A DNA stretch of 64,000 nt, from positions 6,224,401-6,288,400 of the forward strand of contig NC_079364.1 in NCBI RefSeq assembly GCF_021018895.1. The letters run 5' to 3'. Position 1 is the first letter of the stretch; each line of letters begins with the position of its first letter. The stretch comes from Seriola aureovittata (Eukaryota > Chordata > Actinopteri > Carangiformes > Carangidae). The notes under the pieces were generated by a model. That model did not search any database. It was not told where the DNA came from and was given only the letters and a program-made list of their open reading frames with translations. This document shows, in pieces, positions 25,285 through 64,000 of this stretch. Both the position numbers and the translations under genes were made by a program.

Positions 25285-27105
25285 ACTAGAAAATTCCAGG
25301 GAAATTTTGAGTGCCACGGGGGCTACTGCCGGGATGAGTACATGATTTATTTCCAGTGTTCAAAAGTCACCCTGATCATATTCTGGTTTTGAGAAATGTC
25401 TTGATATAAAAGACTCTGATATAAAACAATGTCTCATCCCTCCATCATGTATTATGTGGGAAATATCTCATATTCTGTGTTGTTTTTTTTAATAAAACAA
25501 GAGGCAACATGTCTTCAAACTGGCATTTAAAGGGTTAAAATCCTGAAAACTAATAAACATTTGATAGGTTTGAGCAGAACTGAAGTGGTTTAAGAGATGT
25601 ATGCAAAAAAAAGCAGAAAAAAATATTGATATATCATGATTTTATAGCATTTTCTTTGTGTGTCCTTTTTTGGACGCGAGGAACCCCAGAGGGTACAAAA
25701 TGTGTTACCAGTGTATAATAGACCTGTAACAGTAACTGACATTAGATTTTAAAAATATGTCAAAAAAGACACTTTCTTGCAGAAATCCATACCTTCAGCT
25801 GTAACACATCCAAAATGATCAGCAAATCAAAAAAGAAAAGTGAAGAAAATGTCAGACAGAGGAAAAGGACAGAGGGACCCCTGAGGGTTAATAAATCCCA
25901 TGAACCGCTATTTAAATTACCACTATTATGTTTTTTTCTGTGCTAAATTTAACATTACTGGGGAGGAGAGCAACGCGACTAGAAGTGACAGCGAGAGAGG
26001 GCTAGTAGCTTCTCCTCTCCTCTGTCTCAGCGGAGACCGTCACAACTTCATTCACTCTTTTAACAAAACAAGACCTAACTAAATGTAATTTAAGACCTAA
26101 CATGCGGCTAATGTAAAGCTAGCAGAGCTTGGAGAGTTGGTTATCTGGTTGCTAGGCGCACGCAGGCACACAGGTCAGGAGCTGCCGTTGCCATGGCAAT
26201 GTGAAAATCTCCCCAGAATTTGGCTTCTACATGGCTTCAAAACAACTGCAAATTATGAGAAAACCGTTACTTCTTTTCATAAACCGAAAAGACCGTGCCA
26301 GACACTGAAGCCAGAAGTTTCTACAGTCTCTATTTTATTCAGATATTCCTTAAAATGAGTGCGCAAGCTCAGTGCGAAGACAGAGAGAGATTCTTTTGAA
26401 AAAAAAAGACGATTACATTAGGTGTCAATGAGAGTGAGACAGGTATTGCTGCCGGACTCAGCACCCCCGTTTAAATTTTGTGCAGACCCTGCCTGTCAAA
26501 GTTACATTTTATGAATACCAACAACTATGTCTACATTTTCAGAAAGAATTATTTGTCTCCTTTTTACGGTTTGGCTGCGAGCTCGAGTTAAAAATAAAAA
26601 TAAAGGTTATTTTTTACTGCTTCACGCACTCTAGCCAACTGACGCTTTCACTCTAACTTTGAAGAAAAAGTGATTTGCACTCCTCCTTTGAGTGCTCACA
26701 GTTTGAAAAGTTTACATGTTATGTAAAAACAGTTCCTATCTTTTTGAGAGAGCAGAAGTTTTCCTTTCCAATCACATTTCTACGTGCAGGTATGAGAGCT
26801 GGGTGACTCAGCAAAAAGGTGCAATTTTGTCGAAAAAAGGTGGGTTTCTAAAGAAAATTCCAATGCATTTCTAATGCATTATTTATTCCCAGTTTTTTGG
26901 GAATAACTTTGGGAAAAATTGGAATTTTAACACCAAAAGTCATAGCACCCCTTGCGGGATCAAGACGCACGTTTTGATGTATATATTACCGGGGTTTTCT
27001 CAAAGCTGCGGGACGAGTTACGCGCCGAAATTTGGCGGAAGAATAATAAACCCGAAACAGAAGATTAATAGATGCCTCGGAGCTGAGCACCCGTGGCACT
27101 AAATA
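25285..27105. mobile_element. 1.8-kb element with short inverted ends between minisatellite blocks
   Basis: AGTGCCACGGGGGCT (from 25310) and AGCACCCGTGGCACT (ending 27101) are inverted copies matching at 14 of 15 positions. The DNA between them is unlike the flanking minisatellite. It includes gttgccatggcaa-type and gagttacgcgccgaaatttggcgg segments that look like dispersed fish repeat sequence. Only short ORFs (25900-26082, 26137-26358) are present, so no transposase is encoded. No clear target-site duplication was found; the element may instead start at the near-palindrome aaaattccagggaaatttt at about 25292. Confidence 0.5.
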
Positions 27106-27753
27106 GCATAAATAGTAATAGTTTAGTAGGGTATAAAAAGTCATAGTTTAGCTAGGCATAAAAAAGTCAGTATTGTGAGGTATAAAAAGTCATAGTATAG
27201 CAAGGTATAAAAAAGTCATAGTAAGGCATAAAAAGTCATAGGCATAAAAAAGTTATAGAAAGTCATAGTATAGCAAGGTATAAAAAAGTCATAGTATAGT
27301 AAGGAATAAAAATTCATAGTATAGTAAGGCATAAATAGCATAAATGGTAATAGTTTAGTAGGGTATAAAAAGTCACAGTTTAGCAAGGCATAAAAAAGTC
27401 ATAGTTTAGCAAGGCATAAAAAAGTCATAGTAAGGAATAAATAGCATAAATAGTTAAAGTATAGTGAGGAATAAAATGTTATAGTATTGTAAGGCATAAA
27501 AAAGTCATAGTAAGGCATAAATAGCATAAATAGTTATAGTATAGTGAGGTATAAAAAGTCATAGTATAGCAAGGCATAAAAAAGTCATAGTAAGGCATAA
27601 AAAAGTCATAGAAAGGCATAAATAGCATAAATAGTTATAGTATAGTAAGGTATAAAAAGTCATAGTATAGTAAGGAATAAAAATTCATAGTTAGGCACAA
27701 ATAGCATAAATTGTAATAGTATAGGGAGGTATAAAAAGTCATAGTATAGCAAG
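27100..27753. repeat. Minisatellite block B, same unit as block A
   Basis: Same ataaaaagtcatagtatagc-type units, with added higher-order words such as aatagcataaatagttatag that recur every 60-120 bp. It stops abruptly at the TGTTACA start of the LTR-like segment. Confidence 0.9.
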
Positions 27754-28333
27754 TGTTACATGCCTGGCCGAGAAAAGGGGATTTGTGTTGTGGGTGCCCC
27801 TCCCCCTTCTCTCTCTCTGTCCCTTTCTCTCTGTCCTCAGGTGCAATCAGCCTGATTGGCCTGCACCTGTGGAGTGTGGGTGCACCTGGACCAGCTAATC
27901 ACCTCCCCATACAAAAGGACCGTGCGTGCAGTGCTGAGGGGACTTCTTTTCTCCCTCTGCTTGCTGGAGCTGCTGGTTGTTGTGTGTTTTCGATTCGTGA
28001 CTTTGAGCTAATTTAGTAACTTAAAACAAGGTTTGTGGAGTGAGGTGGTGGATATAAGTAAGTCGGGGGACCCTTTATACATTGCACTCACGTAGGACTC
28101 CCCTGTATATACACACTAGGTTTTAGGGTTGGGTTGTATTTACTTTTGGTTAACCTTCTTTATTAGATAAGACTCAGGATTTTGGTTTAAGTTTTATTTT
28201 GAGTCTAGCTAGGCCCAGTTTTATTGTACTTTTCAGTTTGTTTGGTACAACCACCTCGTCCCATCCTCCTCCACAATTGTATTTTGTTAATAGATTTCTG
28301 TTTTTAATAAACCATTTTTCTTTACTTATGACA
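27754..28333 (+). mobile_element. LTR-like segment, possibly a solo LTR
   Basis: Begins TGTTACATGCC directly at the end of the minisatellite and could end TTATGACA, giving TG...CA termini over 580 bp. It has a pyrimidine-rich 5' part, a promoter-like tacaaaagg and an AATAAA at about 28305, the layout of an LTR. No flanking duplication or internal gag/pol was found, so this is a candidate only. Confidence 0.35.
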
Positions 28334-28374
28334 TGGCTACTTGATTCAGTTTTTGGTTGTTTTTGTTTTTGGTT

Positions 28375-28445
28375 GTCGTAACCCAGAACCTTCTCCCTGT
28401 GAGGCAACAGTTCTAACCACTGTACCGTACCGTAACGTACCGTGA
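28375..28445 (-). mobile_element. SINE-like (tRNA-related) fragment
   Basis: On the minus strand: agtggttagaactgttgcct, cacagggagaaggttctggg, then ttac. This resembles the conserved block of widespread fish SINEs (box A-like TGGTTAG, box B-like GGTTCTGGG). Only about 70 bp remain and a gtaccgtaccgt stutter adjoins it. Confidence 0.4.
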
Positions 28446-30111
28446 ACCACATTCATCATCATCACAGTGCATAAAATCCAGTATTTAAGAAGATAAAATA
28501 TGCAATCAAGTTGCATTGTGGAAAGTGTAGGATTACGTTCCACTTTATTATCTAAAATCTGCTTTTACTAATTTTTTCATTTATGAACAAAAAAGATTAA
28601 AGAACTAGAGTCTTTGCTGGTTTCACCACTGGATGGCGCCAAAGTTTAAACATTTCGAATTCTACATACACTCGCTGTACTGATGAAAAAACTATTATGT
28701 TGATCAAAATTTTGATGGCATATTTAATAATAGTAATAATGATCGATCTAAACAAACTCATAACTAAAGTCAATCAGTGTTACAAAATGATAGTGATGTA
28801 ATGTACCAGTGCTGTGTTTTTCTTTACATGTGAATGACAGATCTTTCCTTTTAAAGCACCAATTTGTAACTTTTCAGAGGTTCAAACTGCAGTAAACACG
28901 ACACAGCAGGTAGTGCAGTGTTTGAATGTCATCTCCTGACCAGGTAATGTGGGTAAAAATGTTTTAGTTACTTGGTTTCTGTAGGGTTCATCAACTTAAA
29001 TTCTTTAATATCACATGGAATTCAGTTACCTGCAGTAAATATGAAAGAATAATGTAAAACCAGAAAACACGATATGGCTTAGAATTATTTATCATTATAT
29101 TATATTTTTCTAGTATCTCCCAGTTTTTTATAACATCCTCTAATGATAAAAGCATGTCATTTGAACCCAGATAAACAGCAGGAAATGGATAAATACATAT
29201 TGCTGAAATCTTCAGTTGCCTGTTATCACACAAGACGATGATGATGATGATGATGATGATGATGATCTTCTTCTCTGATGCACGGTGCAGTGACAGTGTG
29301 TGGTACGGGTCTGATGATGGTGGCGACTGAAACGCCACAAAAATGGATTAAATAAACCGCCTCCTGCAGAACAATCCTGCTTTTAGTTTATAGGTTTAAT
29401 AATAAAGATAAAGGAACTGAACTGAATGCTTTTTAGGAATGATCCCGATACCTCGTACTTAAAGTGATGATGTTGGGGAAACAGTTTTTAGTTTTGAGCT
29501 GCCTCTTTACTGTGAAGAGTTGAACATACGCTCTGCACGCGAGGAAGCAGGTCCAAACCCTGATGACAAATGAAATGCATCCGTATGATGTTACAAAACT
29601 CAGGCGTAGAGCTGCTGAGTCATGCCTCTGTCAGACGTCCAGACCACGATCAGCTCCACCTCACTCTGGGCTCAGGGTCAGATAAACCCCTGAAGGGGCC
29701 CGGGAGAAACAAAAAAAAAATTTGCTTCATTCAGACTGACTTTCAGAAAGCTTCGAGTTATGATCTCATCACATTCAGCTTTGGGGGACAGATTATGAGA
29801 CAATGGGCCCCTGGGGACGACCCCCCCCCCCCCCCACCTCTTCTACAGAGGAGCAAAACCTCTAAAACTGAAAAAGTTGTTTGGTGTCGTTTACTCGTAA
29901 TTGGTTTGAAGAAAATTGATCAATCAACAATAGAAAAACCTTTAGCGGCTACAAATACAATATCTGGACATGCAACAATCTTTTAAGTTAATAAAATAAA
30001 AAGTAGCATTAACATTTGAAGAAAGGCTCGTTGCTGCAGGTTGTATTTACGCGTGTTGGTGATGTGTGATGTGAAGAATGAGGCAGTCGTCGCTGTCACA
30101 TACAGCAGAGA
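28446..30111. other. Intergenic DNA upstream of the GCH1 3' end
   Basis: No gene is seen. It contains a (GAT)n tract at 29235-29266 and a C-run at 29820-29836. A small conserved-looking block at 28611-28680 (ctggatggcgcc) is of unknown nature. Confidence 0.55.
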
Positions 30112-30117
30112 TTTATT
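30112..30117 (-). terminator. GCH1: Alternative distal poly(A) signal for GCH1
   Basis: AATAAA on the minus strand in the context gaaaataaatctctgctg. It would give a 3' UTR of about 2.6 kb; see the nearer candidate at 31962. Confidence 0.3.
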
Positions 30118-30255
30118 TTCTTTGATTAAAAAGTCTTTGAAGTGAACACAGTACATAAAGTGACAATGATGGTGAAGGGGCCAAAGAACAGGCCGCCCTT
30201 CACAACAAGGCCATGAAAACAACATCAGAGCCGTTTTTTTAGCGCTCAATTTCCC

Positions 30256-30258
30256 TCC

Positions 30259-30294
<36 letters not shown>

Positions 30295-30450
30295 CACGCA
30301 CACACATGCGCGCACACACAACTCCAGTCACCACATTACACCAGTTAAAACCCCAAATCAGTTTGGGAACATTATGCTGCACTGAGATGCAAGAAAAAAA
30401 AAAAAGAAACCCCACAAGAATAGACACACACACACACACGCACACACAGA

Positions 30451-30487
<37 letters not shown>

Positions 30488-30495
30488 ACGCACAC
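30256..30495. repeat. Two CA microsatellites
   Basis: CA tracts at 30256-30318 (with cgcg and tgcacg interruptions) and 30427-30495, separated by about 108 bp of unique DNA. Confidence 0.9.
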
Positions 30496-31039
30496 ACTAC
30501 ATTTGCGTCTCATGGAAATTCTAATTCTCTGTTTTGAGTCTGCAGCTCAGCGTCACTGTGGAGTCGTTTTTTGGTTTCAATGGAGAGGCTGGTTGGCACA
30601 TACAGGCAGAACCTTGCACAGGACTATTTAATAATTATTATTATTATAGCAATAATAATAATAATATTATAGCAATAATAATAATAATAATAATGATGAT
30701 AAAATGTTGAAAAATTATATGAAAAAATTGGAATATTGGTGTGTCTGCATTCAGGTCATTTTTCCACTGATTTTGCACCAAACGTTTGATGCAGTTTGAG
30801 ATTGAAAGTCTTTGTTTTTGTTTGTTGTGATACCACAAACGTCATGGTGTCAGTTCAGGTTTTAAATCAGCAAACGAAAAAGCTCTGAATTAAAGGAAAG
30901 GATGTGACAGTAAGTTTTCAAACTGAGGTTTTTGAGCTGTGACAGAGTGTTAAAGTGTCAATCACAAAAAAACATGATCAGACGTGTGAGCAGGTTTTAA
31001 ACAAAGGGATTTGTTGTAGAGGAAAACCTAAAAGTTCCT

Positions 31040-31340
31040 GGGCTGCAAATAACAGTTAATGTCCATCAGTTATAGTTAATTCAATCAATTATTTTTCTCA
31101 ATGAATCAATTTGTTGTTTAGTCTGGAAAATGTCAGAAATAAGTGAATAAGGCTCATCACAGTTTCCCAGAGCCCGAAGTGATGTCGTCAAACAGTCTGC
31201 AACCTGAAGATGTTTCATCTAAAATAATACAAAACAGTAAATCCTCATATTTCAGAAGCTGAGATCTGAAAATGTTCGACCAGCTTCTGAAACTCAGTGA
31301 AAAAGTTAACGTGTTCCTCGAGTCTATTTTCAATATTCTG
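31040..31340. mobile_element. GGGCTGCAAC-family element
   Basis: Starts GGGCTGCAAATAACAGTTAA and keeps the interior words gttgtttagtctggaaaatg, cacagtttcccagagcc, gatgtcgtcaaa and cagtaaatcctcatattt. The far end has decayed. Confidence 0.6.
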
Positions 31341-31961
31341 AGATAAGTCTCAGTCCACTACAGCAGCTGCTATAAGAAATTGAACCTTCATGATTTACTT
31401 TGTTAGCGCAGAAAAAACTACAGTTCCCATGAAAGAACTGAAAGTGCAGCGTCGCTTGATCTCACCAATGTTCTCTTCTGTCGAGCCATGACGAACATCT
31501 AGGGTTTATGGGAAATGGTGTTTGTTAAAGGCAGATTTAAAAAAAAAAAAAAAAAAACATATTGATATAAAAAAAATTGTTCTCAACTAAAAATATGAAG
31601 CGAGTCACAGGACCAACTCAGACCAAACACAGAGGACGGGTCCTTCAGTAATAATAAGGGTTGGGCTCCATTTTAGATCTGGCAAAATTCATTCAAGCTC
31701 CGATCCTGATGAATCTTTAATTGAACCTTTTATCTCTCCTCACTGTGTTTTAACAACTATTACATGTAAATTATCCCGGCCTTTCATTTTAAATGCAGAA
31801 ACCATGACAGTCAGCATCCAGTAAACTTCATTACACAGTCGCCACTGTTCCCCTGCGAAATGGCTTGAAAGTGACTTTTAATGGGTCGTGTTTTAGTCAC
31901 TGTTTCACACTTGTTTCGTCGTCTGACAACAGAAACAGAGAAACACGTGAATGACAACGGC

Positions 31962-31967
31962 TTTATT
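31962..31967 (-). terminator. GCH1: Candidate proximal poly(A) signal for GCH1
   Basis: AATAAA on the minus strand (cccaataaagccgttg), about 725 bases past the GCH1 stop. This is the first good signal after the CA repeat in the 3' UTR. Confidence 0.45.
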
Positions 31968-32568
31968 GGGAATTCAGCTGCGTTATATATATATCTGTAT
32001 ATGTGAGCACAGAGAGGAGCGGGGAAGAGAACAGGTAAAGGGCTGAAACTGTCTGAGACTAATGCAAATATGACACAGTGACGTCACAACTATGCTAATT
32101 AGGGTATTATGTCATCTAGTGAGATTTTTCCAGCAGGCTTGAGCTACTTTCCATTGAAATTAGTCTTAGATTTTCCTTTTTTTTTAATTAGAAAAATTAA
32201 AATGCTGTGTGTTAAAATGTGCCTTGAGATAACTTCTGTTGTGAATTGGTGTGGAAAAACGTTTGCACACATCTGCACAGACAGACTTTCTCTCAGCTCT
32301 GACTGACTCCCAGCGACCGTGATTCTTTTCTGTAAACTCTTCTTCTGTACTTCGAGGCCAGTAACTGATATTTGACTAACGAGCGCACACACAAAACACG
32401 TGGACAAAAGGGGGTAAAGTCTGTCTGAGAGTAAACAAGATGTCAAGTCAGCGACCTCTGACAAACCCCGCCCTGACAGGAAGGTGACGCTTCACTTGAT
32501 CCGACCATTGAAATGACTGAAAACACAGTAACACTCTGTCAATGCCTCTGCTGAGATGGAAACATTCT

Positions 32569-32570
<2 letters not shown>

Positions 32571-32613
<43 letters not shown>

Positions 32614-32645
32614 TTAGCACAACGGTGGAGGTCACCCCAGGCAAC

Positions 32646-32678
<33 letters not shown>

Positions 32679-32690
32679 AGCTTCATCCTC
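32571..32690 (-). repeat. GCH1 3' UTR simple repeats
   Basis: A CA tract (32571-32611; GT in the transcript) and a GGA-rich tract (32647-32680; CCT-rich in the transcript) lie just after the GCH1 stop codon. Confidence 0.9.
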
Positions 32691-32691
32691 C

Positions 32692-47355
<14,664 letters not shown>

Positions 47356-47394
47356 CACTTCTTCTTCTCAGCTGAGCACTTGTTGGATCAGGGT

Positions 47395-47525
47395 CTCTTC
47401 AGGCGCTTCTTGTTGCTCCTCTCGCAGCCTCAGCATCCTCGGGCTTTATAAGAGCGGGATAATCCAGGGAGAGCTCCTATTGGCTGTCCGGCTCCAGAGG
47501 GAGGGCTCACCTCCCCTTTGACTCA
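47395..47525 (-). promoter_or_regulatory. GCH1: GCH1 core promoter: TATA, CCAAT and AP-1/CRE-like site
   Basis: On the minus strand, in transcript order: TGAGTCA (plus 47519-47525), CCAAT within agccaatagg (plus 47479-47483) and TATAAA (plus 47445-47450). Transcription would start near 47415-47420, leaving a 5' UTR of about 60 nt before ATG 47355. A TATA, CCAAT and cAMP/AP-1-type site set is known for mammalian GCH1 promoters; use here is inference. Confidence 0.65.
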
Positions 47526-48808
47526 CACATGGACCGTGAAGATGAAGATGAAGATCTGCAGGGAATCCCAACCAGTCAGTATCCTGTTAGCAGATACGCT
47601 CTCTCTCAATCAACAGGAAACTGTGAGAATAAAAACTGTAAAATGAAGATCACAAAACTTTATGAGAGAATAACAACCTCCCTGCTCCACAGCGCGTGTT
47701 GAGCAACATAATATCTGAATATCATCATCAATGAGGAACTCGTTTCATATAGTTATTGTTTTTTAGAGCTGAATCAAATGTTTTACTTTTACTTTAGATA
47801 AAGTGTGGACCTTTCACTGTTGTTATTATCACTATTAGTTTTGCTGTTGTTTGTATTTTTATTTTCTTGTTTCCTTTTTTTTGTCTCGATTTTAATTTAC
47901 ATTGTTTTGCATTTCATTTCCCAGAAAGAGTAGTCGCTCCCTTGGTCCTGGCTAATGTGGATCCATATAAATAAATAAATAAATACTGCCAGCATTATTT
48001 TAAAAAAGAGCCAATTTAACTCTAATAACTAGAAAATAAATGAGGCTTTTCCATCTGCATGAGTGCATTAACTTTTGATATCTTATGTACATTTGACTGG
48101 CAGTGCTTTTCTCACTCAATAAAAAGGTTGAATTCAAGACTTTTACTGGTGAAGGAGAATTTTTCCACAAATTTTACTTCAGTAAACAGCTGGAATATTT
48201 CTCCCAGAGCTGAAATATAATAATATAATTAATAAATAAGTTTCCTGTGTCAATTTAAAGAGGATAATAGTTCAGCCTCTGGCTGAGCAGATGTGTCTCA
48301 CCCAGGTCGTTATTTACTTTTTTTATTGAACTGTGAGATGTCATGATCACCAGTGAGCAGCGGGAAAACCCAGAACTCCTGTTTGATCATTTATTTAAAC
48401 AGTTTAAATCAACCCTCTGACAGTGACAGTTTTTTTCTTACATTTGAGTAAAAGTAACAAAACTAAAATATAAAAACTTAAAGTAATAATACAAACCCAA
48501 TTAGCCAAAGCTGATAAATAGAAATTAAATGGTATTTTTTTCCACTTTTGTGTCTCTACTTTGTGATTTGAACTAAACAGCAAACGTGAGCGTGAGCCAA
48601 CATTTTACTTTAGACAAACACTAAGTTTAATGCTCAGTCGCCTCATGTTGGTAAATCTGCCAATCCATTTTGGAATAAACTCGGTGAACAAATAAGGGGT
48701 TGAAAGCTTACGTTCAGTGTGAGCAGCAAAGTTCTGGTTCTGGTTGTGAAGAGACGCTGATGAGCACGTGTAACGAGTTAACACAACATACAAGAACTCA
48801 AATTTAAA
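47526..48808. other. Intergenic interval between GCH1 promoter and WDHD1 3' end
   Basis: About 1.3 kb of AT-rich DNA with no coding signal. Its main content is direct repeat copy 2. Confidence 0.7.
48042..48510 (+). repeat. Direct repeat copy 2 flanking GCH1 promoter
   Basis: Same orientation as copy 1, start-to-start distance about 2.14 kb. GCH1 exon 1 and promoter lie between the two copies; the WDHD1 3' end lies just beyond copy 2. Confidence 0.85.
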
Positions 48809-48814
48809 TTTATT
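48809..48814 (-). terminator. WDHD1: Candidate WDHD1 poly(A) signal
   Basis: AATAAA on the minus strand within tttaaataaatttaaattt, about 230 bases after the WDHD1 stop. Confidence 0.5.
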
Positions 48815-49043
48815 TAAACATTAAAATACAGTAAAGGGTTTTAAGAAATGTTATGAGTGTAATAAACCAGGAAACCAAACCCAGCAGCTCTGAGGACGTT
48901 TTCAGGGCTTTAAATGTTCTGATTAAGTGCCTCAAAACAAAACATGTCAGTGATCAGCTTCCACCATGATGATGAACCGATTTCACAAATCGATCAATCT
49001 GAGCAAAACAAACAAACAAACAAACAAAAAACTATTAAAATGT

Positions 49044-63783
<14,740 letters not shown>

Positions 63784-64000
63784 TTTCACAAACCAGCAGC
63801 CTTGACGAACACAGACGCACAAACACAAATCAACACGTTAAACCAGGTTTAACGTAAGAACAGTACAACATCCGTGACACATCTGTACAACACAGTCTGC
63901 AGCTCAGCTAGGCTGCTCGCCGAAGAGTTAAGCTAAAGCTAAGAACAAAGTGCTAATTCAGACTTAACGGTCGGAATCACACATTGTATTTACAGCGTGA
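63784..64000 (-). other. WDHD1 5' leader / upstream sequence
   Basis: An acceptor-like site (gtgttcgtcaag, ending at 63801) precedes the start codon by 17 nt, so the ATG may sit in exon 2 with a non-coding exon 1 beyond or near the window edge. No clear core promoter is seen. Confidence 0.35.

Noticed and set aside
24666..27753. Regular repeats reminiscent of a CRISPR array
   Set aside because: Units abut directly with no unique spacers, are AT-rich and variable in length, and the DNA is vertebrate.
47356..47358. GTG codon as an upstream start of GCH1
   Set aside because: The adjacent ATG at 47355 has a strong context and gives a protein of expected form.

Overview
The window is vertebrate nuclear DNA, almost certainly from a ray-finned fish and probably a percomorph. 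Three intron-split genes are recognisable from their encoded proteins. They lie in the order known from human chromosome 14q22: SAMD4A (plus strand), then GCH1 and WDHD1 (both minus strand). The surrounding DNA is AT-rich and full of long CA/GT microsatellites and short dispersed repeats of the kind common in teleosts. Assigning the fish group is inference from this repeat content, not from a search.

Layout: 1-17037 holds the last ten coding exons of SAMD4A (Smaug1, RNA-binding SAM-domain translational repressor); the 5' exons lie before the window. A long 3' UTR may run to a poly(A) signal at 22360. From about 22.4 to 30 kb is a gene-free, repeat-built interval: a 124-bp GT tract, a decayed LINE reverse-transcriptase tail, two blocks of a roughly 26-bp minisatellite that flank a 1.8-kb element with inverted ends, an LTR-like segment and a SINE-like fragment. 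GCH1 (GTP cyclohydrolase 1, first enzyme of tetrahydrobiopterin synthesis) is complete in six coding exons, 47355 down to 32692, encoding 262 aa, with a TATA/CCAAT promoter just upstream. WDHD1 (AND-1/Ctf4, replisome trimer hub) is complete in 25 coding exons, 63783 down to 49044, encoding 1125 aa; its C-terminal HMG box is split over the last two coding exons.

SAMD4A and GCH1 converge on the repeat-rich interval; WDHD1 lies upstream of GCH1 in the same orientation, about 1.4 kb from its promoter. The three genes do different jobs (mRNA repression, cofactor synthesis, DNA replication) and are neighbours by conserved synteny, not an operon. All splice junctions I assigned are GT-AG and keep phase across each gene.

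Less explained items: two unrecognised, exon-like plus-strand ORFs inside GCH1 intron 3 whose splice phases match but whose order is reversed; a direct repeat of about 0.47-0.50 kb flanking GCH1 exon 1 and promoter; a minisatellite-transposon sandwich; CA repeats placed directly after 5' splice sites in all three genes; and at least ten copies of one short inverted-repeat element. I found no prokaryotic-type system, CRISPR array, rRNA or convincing tRNA gene.
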